Positions 45,001 to 52,758 of a stretch of 64,000 nt of DNA are shown one piece after another. Numbering within the stretch: position 1 is the stretch's first letter; each line of letters starts with the position of its first letter. Source of the stretch: Xylanimonas allomyrinae (GTDB lineage Bacteria; Actinomycetota; Actinomycetes; Actinomycetales; Cellulomonadaceae); contig NZ_CP035495.1 of assembly GCF_004135345.1 (NCBI RefSeq), positions 682,001 to 746,000 on the forward strand, written 5' to 3'. Made by a program: the position numbers and the translations under genes. The notes under the pieces are model-generated. The model saw only the letters and a program-made list of their open reading frames with translations. It did no database searches and was not told the DNA's origin.

Positions 45001-47253
45001 CGGCGGACCCCGAACGAGGCGATCACTCCGTTGCGGGTGGTCACGGGTACCGACCCGCTCGCGCCCAACGGCACCACGCTGGTCAACACGGCCACGATCA
45101 CGGCCTCCGGGGTCGTCCCGCGCGCGACGCACACCGACACCCACACCGTGCGCCTGGCGCAGACAGGTGAGGTTCAGCTGAAGAAGACCGTGGATCACAC
45201 GCTCGACCTGCAGGACGGTCAGCAGGCCTACACGCTGCGGCTCAAGAACTTCTCCGCGACGCTGCCGATCGCCGCGCCCACGCTGATCGACGTGCTGGCC
45301 TACAACGGGGACGCCTCGGGCAACGCCCGCGTCAATCGTTCTCCGGAGTCGGCGTACTCCGGGACGAACACGCTGGCCGCGCCGCCGCAGGCGTTCGAGT
45401 TCGACGGCACGACGCCGCTGAGCGGCACGTTCTTCTACACGACGGTCCCTGCGGCGCAGGTTCCGCAGTCGCTCAACGACGACACGGATCCAGCCATCTG
45501 GACCACCGAGTTCACCACTGACGCGACGGCGGTCAAGTTCGTCGCGGGGCAGAACCTGGCGACAACGGCAGACCCGTCGGCCTCAGGCCTGACCATCACC
45601 TACACGACACAGCAGGCCGGCAACCGGGCCGGCGACCTGTACGCCAACCGGTTCACCGCGTTCTCCGACACGCTCATGAACGGTTCGAGGTACCAGATGC
45701 TGGCCTCGAACCAGACGACGGTGCGTGTGCTCGGGTTCAGCCTCGGCGACCTGGTCTGGATCGAGACGGATGACGACGGGGTCTACACCCCGGGCGTGGA
45801 CCTGCCCGCTCCGGCCGGCGTCGTGGTCGAGGTGTACGACGGCGACGACACCCTGGTCGCCACGAGCACGACCGACGAGAACGGCCGGTGGGTGGTCGAC
45901 GACCTGCCGCAGGGCAGCTACTACGTGCGGATCCCGGCGTCACAGTTCGCCGCGGGAGGACCGCTCGCGGGCCTGCGCGCCTACCCGGATCCTGAGGAGG
46001 ACCCGAACGGGGACCTCAACGAGCAGCAGGGGCACAACGGCGTCGCGGACTCCGGCCCCGGCGCGACGCCCTACTCCGTGGTGACGGCGCCGATCACGCT
46101 GAGCGCCGCCGTCGACGGCGACACGATCACCGGCAAGGAGCCGCTGGGCGACAACACCGCAAGCATGCGTTTCTCCGCGCTCACCACGGACGACTTCACC
46201 AACCTCACGCTGGACATCGCCCTGTTCGCGGCAAGCGACTACACGTTCGCCAAGACCGCCGACCCGGCGTCGGGCACCGCGGTGGCGCCGGGCGACACCG
46301 TGACCTACACGCTGACGGGCACGAACACGGGCGGCACTCCGCTCGAGGTGACCATCACCGACGACCTGTCGGCCGTGCTCGCGCACGCCGGCCTGGTCGA
46401 CGGCTCGGTGGTCGCGACCGTCGACGGTGCGGGCGCGCAGCCCGCCCCGGTCGTGAACGGCACGACGCTGTCGTGGACCGGACGGCTCGATCCGGGCCAG
46501 GTGGTCCACGTCACCTACGCGGTGGTGGTCAACGCCGGGAGCGAGGGCGCAACCCTGCGCAACCTGGCGAGGTCGACGGCCGTGCCTCCGTCCGGCACCG
46601 AGATCGTCCCGCCCGAGCAGGAGACCACCCACCCGGTGCCCGGGTACGAGCTCACCAAGACCGCGGACCCGGCCGACGGGACGAGCGTGCGCCCGGGGGA
46701 GAAGGTCACCTACACGCTGACCGGGACCAACACCGGCGCGACCCGGCTCGACCCGGTGACCATCACCGACGACCTCGCTCACGTCCTGGACCACGCGAGC
46801 CTGGACGGTGACCCCGTCGCGACCGTCACCGGATCCGACGGCGCAGCCCGCACCGCGGGAACGACGGCCGTCAGCGCGACCGGCCTGGTCTGGACCGGGG
46901 TCCTCGAGGTGGGCGAGACCGTCACGGTGACCTACACCGTCACCGTGGACGCCGACTGCCCCGACACGAGCCTGGTCAACGTCGCGGTGTCGTCGGCCAC
47001 ACCCCCGGGGACCGACCCGATCACCCCGCCGGAGGCCGACACGACACACCCTGTCGACACCCCTGAGCCGACGCCTGCGGTCGGCGTGCCGTCCGCGCCG
47101 CCCGCCCCCTCGAACGAGGTCGTCGAGCATGCGCACGCGTCCTGGTTGCCGCGCACCGGCGCCGAGATCGGTGTCGCGTCCGCCGCGGTCGTCGTCCTGC
47201 TGGGAGCGGGCGTGCTCCTGATCGCGGCGACCCGCGCCCGCCGCCGCCTGTAG
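42007..47253 (+). CDS. Giant LPXTG cell-wall-anchored surface protein with SdrD-B and DUF11 domains
   Basis: The product is 1748 residues from the ATG at 42007 with AGGAGCAGGA upstream. A long basic signal peptide (1-49, cleavage near PAAGA) opens it. An SdrD-B/prealbumin-like module lies near 60-130 (APLAGVAVVLRGTDP). Large repeat-poor beta regions follow, including isopeptide-type DUF11-like units near 900 and 1055. A second SdrD-B module spans about 1244-1315, and two DUF11 repeats begin near 1411 (FAKTADPASGT) and 1545 (LTKTADPADGT). A Pro-rich stretch precedes LPRTG at 1714, a membrane helix and an RARRRL tail, so sortase should anchor it to peptidoglycan. No sortase is in the window. 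A sigma factor follows 128 bases later. Confidence 0.92.
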   Translation: MNYSRNNARHVTVHTRSRRRRGALCRKIMAGIGGLAVVLTPLVVPAAGADDLAAAFASGVVIVDANNDGAVGAASPMAGASDAPLAGVAVVLRGTDPQHPGWTTTTAADGTWAFPEGDYTASPGPYTVTIDVDGVGGDVYATSPPGKSNAFTPVPDEAQQAKSATFEAGGSIVLNALVYPAWGFDLALANDPVGYQGKSLYTGTTPFDAAEGVGNDVSQADAVVRTGDVVSLNWSLTAAHNVAVSDTLPDATLEQTITLGDGAVANFAEVPPICASATIVARPSGTAIAPRTDPPAGTKSVVLTCGLGDMGEDRAAILLPTSIWVSGNSTSGAQFSTSARAYATGADGVAVARPSDAGEYGPFTITAAPHYDIAKWGAITATGPTNVTFNGVASTSVYTLTYVVTISTDRAGGAEAFSQPITVQDAFWATYGDGQTGESGTVVPDLKYEISTCAPVTPSNLNNTAVPVWGALTGTATTANTVAGSGTCATSRPSGSDEPYTLTLSGIDTSASRYPTQTVKGADLSAGPFYVASYLVTVRVPVSEIDRATGAADDGSGSLTFYNRVGGFDPVGASGTSNYGAGEEPGYCEVGPADDGVDNCDLMPDSAAERSNNVAGPKTVTVTPSTPSPTAPTWAKYFLDNTTPWSYSFALLPEAQANHDGAALVQPGEVHTTDMTVTAGSSTPLTNVQQCDVFDNSMATLAPLNATTGKTAMRSLADDRYSYVLRSGGSVAVNQAFNDNFVVEYAHVDLTGNDPDTGSFDALNNRWKGDWTAQKAVSCAQVPEDQWKSDPNAVPGGIDEVNVARMSAKDGFVIEPGLKFAWWLAFEQRETFHGGPHDGQAIPGGTVFANFGRVRSDEWQPDWNASSYIPGAGTTDGIARNAESTSSQGDRWTVTLATMRLTKRTIAADVGGVQATGVADVGVTGSAIAGRPVVWEITPTLSATSDAPAPISDVVVTDTLPAFVTYDDAATAAVAGGTPASTYHVNADGTTTLTWTLGRRTPNEAITPLRVVTGTDPLAPNGTTLVNTATITASGVVPRATHTDTHTVRLAQTGEVQLKKTVDHTLDLQDGQQAYTLRLKNFSATLPIAAPTLIDVLAYNGDASGNARVNRSPESAYSGTNTLAAPPQAFEFDGTTPLSGTFFYTTVPAAQVPQSLNDDTDPAIWTTEFTTDATAVKFVAGQNLATTADPSASGLTITYTTQQAGNRAGDLYANRFTAFSDTLMNGSRYQMLASNQTTVRVLGFSLGDLVWIETDDDGVYTPGVDLPAPAGVVVEVYDGDDTLVATSTTDENGRWVVDDLPQGSYYVRIPASQFAAGGPLAGLRAYPDPEEDPNGDLNEQQGHNGVADSGPGATPYSVVTAPITLSAAVDGDTITGKEPLGDNTASMRFSALTTDDFTNLTLDIALFAASDYTFAKTADPASGTAVAPGDTVTYTLTGTNTGGTPLEVTITDDLSAVLAHAGLVDGSVVATVDGAGAQPAPVVNGTTLSWTGRLDPGQVVHVTYAVVVNAGSEGATLRNLARSTAVPPSGTEIVPPEQETTHPVPGYELTKTADPADGTSVRPGEKVTYTLTGTNTGATRLDPVTITDDLAHVLDHASLDGDPVATVTGSDGAARTAGTTAVSATGLVWTGVLEVGETVTVTYTVTVDADCPDTSLVNVAVSSATPPGTDPITPPEADTTHPVDTPEPTPAVGVPSAPPAPSNEVVEHAHASWLPRTGAEIGVASAAVVVLLGAGVLLIAATRARRRL

Positions 47254-47267
47254 AGCGCAGCCCGCGA

Positions 47268-47308
47268 GGCCCGGTCACCGGCAGTCGTGACGACCCGGTG
47301 ACCGGGCC
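47268..47308 (+). terminator. Hairpin between the surface-protein and sigma-factor genes
   Basis: The perfect 14-base arms GGCCCGGTCACCGG (47268-47281) and its complement (47295-47308) flank a 13-base loop, 14 bases after the LPXTG gene stop. There is no U tract. It may terminate most transcripts while letting some read into the sigma gene. Confidence 0.65.
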
Positions 47309-47381
47309 CCGCAGCGGGATCAGGTGCTGCTGACAAGCGCCGCCGATCGGGACCGGCGGCATGAAGGAGAGGGAACCTGCG

Positions 47382-49238
47382 ATGGCACTGGCGGCCCACG
47401 CGGAGCAAGCCGACGACCCCACGGCGTTGTCCGACGCCGAGCTCGTGGACCGAGTTCGCCTTGGAGACACCGGCGCATACTGCGAGCTGTGGGACCGGCA
47501 CCATGGTGCGGGGCTGCGCGCGGCAGCCAAGATCACGCGGCGCTACGACCCGGACGACATGGTCCAGGAGGCATTCGCTCGGATCCTGTCCGCAATCCGC
47601 CGAGGATGCGGCCCACGAGAAGGGTTCCGCCCGTATCTCTACGCCACGATCCGCAACCTCTCGGTGAACTGGACACGCGACCTGGCGGCGTCCGACACGC
47701 TCGACGACCTGATCGACGTCGTCGACCCGGAGTCGGTCTTCGACGACGCCGTACTGGACCGGACGATCACCGGACGTGCCTTCCGCAGCCTGCGCACCGA
47801 GTGGCGCACCATCCTCTGGTACACGTCGGTCGAGGGAATGCCGCCCCGCGAGGCGGGCCGGTATCTGGGCCTGTCCGCGAACGCGGCCGCCGCGCTGGCC
47901 TACCGCGCACGCGAGGCGCTGCGCGTGGCCTGGATCCAGGCCCATGTGTCGACGGCGGGTATCGACGAAGGGTGCCAGACCTCTGTCGCGCAGCTGGGCG
48001 CGTACAAGCGCGGTCAGCTGTGCACGGCTGAGGTCGACCGGCTCGAAGACCACCTGAAGGTCTGCCTGCGCTGCTCGATCCTCGTCGAGGAGCTCGACGA
48101 CGTCGCGGACCGGCTGCGCGCCGTTCTCGTGCCGCTGATCCTCGGGCCGGGCCTGGCCGGCGCCTTCGAGGGGATGGCTGGGGCGGGCTTCTCGGCCTCC
48201 GTCCCCGCCCCGGCGGCGCGGCCGGCTCCTTCCGGCGCCGGGGAGGGTGCGGGCGGCGTCTCCCGCGGTCCGGGGCGGTTGAGGCCGACCCATGCCGGGC
48301 CAGGGGCGAAGGTGGCCGCGCTGGTGCTCGCGACGGCGCTCGGCCTGACCGCCGGCTGGGCCGTGTGGCGCAGCCTGGGTGGCGAGCAGCCTCAGAAGGA
48401 CCCCGCCGCGATGGCGCTGCCGGAGCGGGCGCCTGCCGCGGAGGACGACGGGGATGCGTCTGATGACCCGCCGACGGTCCCCGGTGGGGACCCCGGTCCT
48501 GCGGGGGCGGTGCTTGTGCCCGAGGGCCTGAGCGACCTGGCCGACCCTGACACGCGGCCTGGAACCGCGACGCCTTCCGCGTCCGCGGGACCCGGCGACC
48601 AAGACCGCTCAACGGATCGCGCCGGTGCGATCTTGCCGTCGGCGGAGGACATGGCGTTGCCTGCCCGCGACGCCGACGGCACTCCGAAGGACCCGGGGAC
48701 CGCTGCGCCACAGCCGTCGCCCGAACCTCTCCAGGCGCCACATGTCGACGGGGTGACGCAGAGCCTCTACCTGCCCGAGGTCCGCGGCACTGCCGATCCG
48801 GGCGCCAGCGTGACCGTCGTCGCCGACGGCGTGCCCGTGGCGCGGACGACGGCGGACGCTCACGGCGGCTGGTCGGCCACGCTGGCGTTCGACGTGGCGC
48901 CCGCCGCGCCCCCCGTCGTCGCCGCGTACCAGGAGGTCGACGGACGGCGATCGCCGTCCGCGCCGATCGCCGAACCCCTCGACATCAAGACGCCGACCGT
49001 GGAGGCCGTCTCCGTCGTCCCGTCGCCCACCGTCACGTTCACGGCGGTGCCGGGGACCGTGGTCCACGTGTCCGTGGACGGGCTGGTCACCGGTTACCCC
49101 CACGCCGTGCTGGGAGGAACGACCGTCCGGGCGCTCATCGGACTCCGCCCGGGACCCCACACGGTGGCGGTGCGCTACGCGGACCCGGCCACAGGGCGGT
49201 ACGGGGCGTGGGCGCGGACAGGGTTCACCATTCCGTGA
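47382..49238 (+). CDS. Membrane-tethered ECF sigma factor with zinc-finger and extracellular Ig-like region
   Basis: The product is 618 residues from the ATG at 47382, chosen because AAGGAGAGGG (47364-47373) sits 8 bases before it; an in-frame ATG at 47361 overlaps that site. Sigma region 2 is at about 24-100 (DPDDMVQEAFARILSAIRRG) and region 4 at about 128-185. An anti-sigma-type zinc finger H224-x3-C228-x2-C231 follows. After a Pro/Ala/Gly linker, one membrane helix (about 310-330) leads to a Pro/Thr/Asp-rich stalk and two Ig-like beta domains (about 467-530 and 533-618). The polypeptide therefore joins sigma, anti-sigma and outside sensor. It follows the LPXTG gene, a likely target. Confidence 0.9.
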   Translation: MALAAHAEQADDPTALSDAELVDRVRLGDTGAYCELWDRHHGAGLRAAAKITRRYDPDDMVQEAFARILSAIRRGCGPREGFRPYLYATIRNLSVNWTRDLAASDTLDDLIDVVDPESVFDDAVLDRTITGRAFRSLRTEWRTILWYTSVEGMPPREAGRYLGLSANAAAALAYRAREALRVAWIQAHVSTAGIDEGCQTSVAQLGAYKRGQLCTAEVDRLEDHLKVCLRCSILVEELDDVADRLRAVLVPLILGPGLAGAFEGMAGAGFSASVPAPAARPAPSGAGEGAGGVSRGPGRLRPTHAGPGAKVAALVLATALGLTAGWAVWRSLGGEQPQKDPAAMALPERAPAAEDDGDASDDPPTVPGGDPGPAGAVLVPEGLSDLADPDTRPGTATPSASAGPGDQDRSTDRAGAILPSAEDMALPARDADGTPKDPGTAAPQPSPEPLQAPHVDGVTQSLYLPEVRGTADPGASVTVVADGVPVARTTADAHGGWSATLAFDVAPAAPPVVAAYQEVDGRRSPSAPIAEPLDIKTPTVEAVSVVPSPTVTFTAVPGTVVHVSVDGLVTGYPHAVLGGTTVRALIGLRPGPHTVAVRYADPATGRYGAWARTGFTIP

Positions 49239-49330
49239 ACCGTGGGAGCAGGGGGACCCGGAGGCTGCGAAGCCGGTCGTGACGGGTGGGTGCGGCGGTG
49301 GTGGCGAAGGGTCGCGCCGGCCGCCCGCCA

Positions 49331-49370
49331 GGCGTGCTGCTCGCAGTCCGCGGACTGCGAGCAGCACGCC
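49331..49370. terminator. 40-bp perfect palindrome between convergent genes
   Basis: The 20-base arms meet without a spacer at CCG|CGG (49350/49351); the left arm starts GGCGTGCTGC and the right arm ends GCAGCACGCC. It lies 92 bases after the sigma-factor gene and 91 before the end of the convergent PEBP gene, so a bidirectional terminator is likely. There is no U tract. Confidence 0.6.
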
Positions 49371-49461
49371 AGGCGAGCCCCGGGTGCGGGGCAGACGACG
49401 GGGCCGGCGACGGGGGCCGCGGCCCGGGGCGTTCAGCCCAGGTCGCCGAGGGTCGGGAGCG

Positions 49462-49992
49462 TCACCTCTGGTAGGTGCCGACGATGACGGCGCGCGCGAG
49501 CGTGTGGAACACGACGTTGAACGCGACGGCGGCGTTCGACGCCTCCGGCCCGACGCCGAGTCGCGGGACGTCGAGGGCGTGCACCGCGAAGAAGTAGCGG
49601 TGCTCGTGGTCGCCGGGCGGCGGGGCGGCGCCCATGTATCCGGGCTCGCCGCCGTCGTTGCGCACGTGGTAGGCGCCCGCGGGGAGCGCGGCGCCGCCCA
49701 GGGCCCCCGCGCCGCGGGGCAGCGACGTCGTCGTCGCGGGGATGTCGACCGCGTTCCAGTGCCAGTACCCCGAGGGCGTCGGCGCGTCCGGGTCGAAGGC
49801 GCTCACCACGAAGGACTGCGTGCCCTCCGGGAAGCCCGACCAGGCGAGGGCGGGCGAGGCGTTCTCGCCGTCGACCGTGAAGGCGGTGTCGAGGCGCTGC
49901 CCGTCGGTGACGTCCGGGCTGGTCAGTGCGAACGAGGGGGCGTGGGGAAGGAGCGAGTAGGGGTCCGGGGGGTACGGGCGCTCGAGTGACAT
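49462..49992 (-). CDS. YbhB/YbcL (PEBP) family protein
   Basis: The product is 176 residues. It has the bacterial phosphatidylethanolamine-binding-protein motifs: SPALAWSGFPEGTQSFVVSA, FDPDAPTPSGYWHWNAVDIP (the DPDAP box) and GPPPG-like YMGAAPPPGDHEHRYFF (the ligand pocket). It is cytosolic with no signal peptide. The ligand and role in actinobacteria are unclear. It faces away from the SOS operon. Confidence 0.92.
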   Translation of the reverse strand: MSLERPYPPDPYSLLPHAPSFALTSPDVTDGQRLDTAFTVDGENASPALAWSGFPEGTQSFVVSAFDPDAPTPSGYWHWNAVDIPATTTSLPRGAGALGGAALPAGAYHVRNDGGEPGYMGAAPPPGDHEHRYFFAVHALDVPRLGVGPEASNAAVAFNVVFHTLARAVIVGTYQR

Positions 49993-50061
49993 GCCGTCAT
50001 CCTGCCCCGTGGGGGTCGACGCTCGCCACCCTGTTGACAGAGCCTCCGCGGCAGCGTTGAC

Positions 50062-50089
50062 TAGAACACGTGTTCGAACACCTGTTCGG
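50062..50089 (+). promoter_or_regulatory. Two overlapping LexA (SOS) boxes
   Basis: Box 1 is TAGAACACGTGTTCGA (50062-50077) and box 2 is TCGAACACCTGTTCGG (50074-50089); they share four bases. Both match the actinobacterial TCGAAC-N4-GTTCGA consensus. TTGACT (50057-50062) could be the -35 element. The sites precede imuA by 105 bases. Confidence 0.88.
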
Positions 50090-50193
50090 CGCGGCCATGT
50101 GCGTCAGCCTGCGGGCGAGGCTCGCAGGCTCGACACGGTTCTGGCAGGCGCGGCTTGGACGAGCCGGTGCCGCCCGCGGGGAGAGGGGGTCCC

Positions 50194-51072
50194 ATGAGCG
50201 TCGCCGTCACCGACGATCATGCCCGCTCCGGGGAAGCCGCGGGCGGCACGGGCCGCTGGGCGCATGCGCGTGCCGCGCTCGCCGCGGCCGAGCAGCGCAC
50301 CGGGGTCCGGCGCCCGTCGCCTGGCCCGGTGCGGGCGCCGGCCGCGCACGTCCGCAGGCCCTCCGCGGCTCCGGGCCTCGGCGTGGCGCGTGGGCTGCCG
50401 GTCGATCCGCGGCTGGCCGCGCTGCTGCCCGACGGCGTGCTGACGCCGGGCGGGGTGATCGCCGTGCACGGGTCGATGTCGCTGCTGCTCGGGATGCTCG
50501 CAGCGGCCTCGCGCGACGGGGCGTGGGTCGCGTTCGTCGGAGCGCCCGCGGCGAGCATGCTCGCCGCGTCCGACGCGGGCCTGGCGCTCGAACGTGTCGC
50601 GCTGGTGCCGGACCCGGGACCGGACGCCCCTGCGGTGGTCGCCGCGCTGCTCGACGGCATGGACGTGGTGGTGGCAGGGCCGCGTGCGGCGCTGCTCGAC
50701 CCCGACCGGCGCCGTCTGGCCGCCCGTGCCCGCGAACGCGGGGCCGTCATCGCCTCGACGGTGCCGTGGCCCGGAGCGCTCGTGGCCCTCGACGTGTGCG
50801 CCGGAACGTGGTGGGGGGTCGACGCCGGGGCTGGTTGGTTGCAACGGCGGAGCGTGCGCGTGCGGCGCACCGGGCGCGGCGCGGCGGGCAGACCGGTCGA
50901 GCTGGACGTGGAGGTCCCGGTGGTGGCCAGGGAGGCGGTGCCGGGTGCGGCGGTGAGCTCGTCTGCGGGTGTGCGGGCCGGGGGGCCGGCGGGGGCTGAG
51001 GTGCCGGGCCCTGCGGCTGCCGAGCCCGCGCCGGCGGCGTCCCCGGTCGGCGGGCTGCAGGTGGTCGCATGA
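50194..51072 (+). CDS. imuA: ImuA-type SOS mutasome accessory protein
   Basis: The product is 292 residues from the ATG at 50194, with GAGAGGGGG just upstream. It is a distant RecA-fold protein: VLTPGGVIAVHGSMSLLLGM replaces the Walker A loop, and AWVAFVGAPAASMLAASDAG and MDVVVAGPRAALLDPDRRRL follow the RecA-like core; the C-terminus is a Pro/Ala linker. Its stop overlaps imuB. In mycobacteria the ImuA' protein, ImuB and DnaE2 carry out damage-induced mutagenic synthesis. The operon is under the twin LexA boxes. Confidence 0.85.
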   Translation: MSVAVTDDHARSGEAAGGTGRWAHARAALAAAEQRTGVRRPSPGPVRAPAAHVRRPSAAPGLGVARGLPVDPRLAALLPDGVLTPGGVIAVHGSMSLLLGMLAAASRDGAWVAFVGAPAASMLAASDAGLALERVALVPDPGPDAPAVVAALLDGMDVVVAGPRAALLDPDRRRLAARARERGAVIASTVPWPGALVALDVCAGTWWGVDAGAGWLQRRSVRVRRTGRGAAGRPVELDVEVPVVAREAVPGAAVSSSAGVRAGGPAGAEVPGPAAAEPAPAASPVGGLQVVA

Positions 51073-52758
51073 CCGGAGCGCCGCCCGTGCCGGTGGCGCA
51101 AGGCTCGCCCGCCCTCGTACCCGCGCCTGCGCCGACCGGGGGACCGGTGCGCACCGCCGTCCTGTGGGTCCCCGACTGGCCGGTCGTCGCGGCGATGGCC
51201 GTCGCGGGCGTCGACGCGCACGTCCCGGCCGCGGTGCTCGCGCACCAGGGCGTGGTCGCGACGTCGGCGGTGGCGCGCTCGGCGGGGGTGCGCCGTGGGA
51301 TGCGCCGCCGGGTCGCGCAGGAACGCTGCCCCGGGCTGGTGCTGCTGCCCGCCGACGACGTCCGCGACGTGCGCGAGTTCGAGCCGGTCGCCGCGGCCGC
51401 CGAGACCGTGGTCGCGGGCGTGGAGGTGGCCCGGCCGGGGCTCCTGCTGCTGCCCGCCGACGGCCCGGCGCGCTTCCACGGCTCCGAGGAGGACCTGGCG
51501 CGTGCCCTGGTCGAGGCGGTGTCCGAGGCCGGGTTCGAGGCGCAGGTCGGCGTGGCCGACGGCATCCTCGCGGCCATCCTGGCGGCGCGTGCCGACGCCG
51601 TCGTGCCCGCCCGCGGATCACGTGACTTCCTCGCGCCCTACCCGGCGGCCGGGCTGCTGCACGCCGTCACCGACCCGGGCTCCGTCACCGCGGTGCGCGC
51701 CGCCGTCGACCTGTGGTGGAGGCTTGGCGTGCGCACCCTGGGCGATCTGGCAGGGCTGCCACCGCAGAGCGTGAGCGGGCGGTTCGGCGGCCTGGGCGTG
51801 TGGGCGCAGCGCCTGGCGTGCGGCGAGGATCTGCGCCCGCCGGCGCGTCGCCGTCCCGAGGAGGACCTCGCCGTCGGGGCGGAGCTGGACCCGCCTGCGC
51901 TGCGCGTCGACGTCGCGACCTTCGCCGCCCGCCGCCTGGCCGAGGAGCTGTACGAGCTGCTGACCCGGCGTGGGCTGGCGTGCGGGCGGTTGCGCATCAC
52001 GGCCCGCACGCAGGAGGCGACGCTCGAACGGGTGTGGCGTACCGACGACGCGGCGACGGGGGGTCTGAGCGCCGCACGCATCACCGACCGGGTGCGCTGG
52101 CAGCTCGAGGGCTGGCTGACCGCCGCGACGGCGCGGCGCGGGAACGAGGGCGACGCGGCACCCGCTCCGATCGTGCACCTGGCGCTCGCAGCGGAGGAGG
52201 TCGTGCCCGCAGGAACGCACCAACCGAGCCTGTGGGGAGCGGACGCGGGCGGTGACGTGCGCGCCCGCCGCGCGCTGGGGCGCGTCCAGGGTCTGCTGGG
52301 CGGCGACGCCGTGCTCACGGCCACGGTGCAGGGCGGGCGTGACCCGCGTGACCGCGTCCACCTGGTCCCGTTCGGTGAGCAGGCGCCCCCCGCCCGCGAT
52401 GCGGCGCTCCCGTGGCCGGGCGCGCTCCCGGCCCCGGCCCCGGCCACCCTGGTCGCCCCTCCGCTGCGTGTCGACGTCCTCGACGCCCACGGCACCCCGA
52501 TCCACCCCACCCCCGCCTCCATCTCCTCGCACCCCGGCCGCGATCGCGGCCGGCGGACCCGGGGCCGGCGGAGGCCGGGGAGGGACCGGGGACCGGGGCA
52601 GGGTGGTCGCCTGGGCCGGTCCCTGGCCGGTGCTGGAGCGGTGGTGGGAGGACGACGGGCAGCCACGGGTGCTGATCCAGGTGGTGCTCGACGACGGGCG
52701 CGGGCTGCTGCTCGCCGCCAGCGGCGGCGTCTGGCAGGTGGAGGCCGTCTATGACTGA
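51069..52758 (+). CDS. imuB: ImuB, Y-family polymerase-like protein, frameshifted near its C-terminus
   Basis: It has the Y-family fold without catalytic residues: AVLWVPDWPVVAA where active polymerases carry the metal-binding Asp, a thumb region near GVRTLGDLAGLPPQSVSGRF, and a little-finger domain. The C-terminus carries the DnaE2-binding tail RVVAWAGPWPVLERWW and GLLLAASGGVWQVEAVYD, but in another frame. The shift falls in the G/C-run-dense stretch 52545-52600 and needs two added bases or one removed, to give about 563 codons. It bridges the beta clamp, DnaE2 and ImuA. The stop overlaps dnaE2. Confidence 0.85.

Noticed and set aside
42658-45198. An 846-codon minus-strand open frame
   Set aside because: It is antisense to the LPXTG surface-protein gene, with an Arg/Val/Gly-rich composition and no recognisable domain.
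47361-47381. Upstream ATG of the sigma-factor gene as its start
   Set aside because: Its first codons are the ribosome-binding site (AAGGAGAGGG) for the ATG at 47382, and no Shine-Dalgarno precedes 47361.
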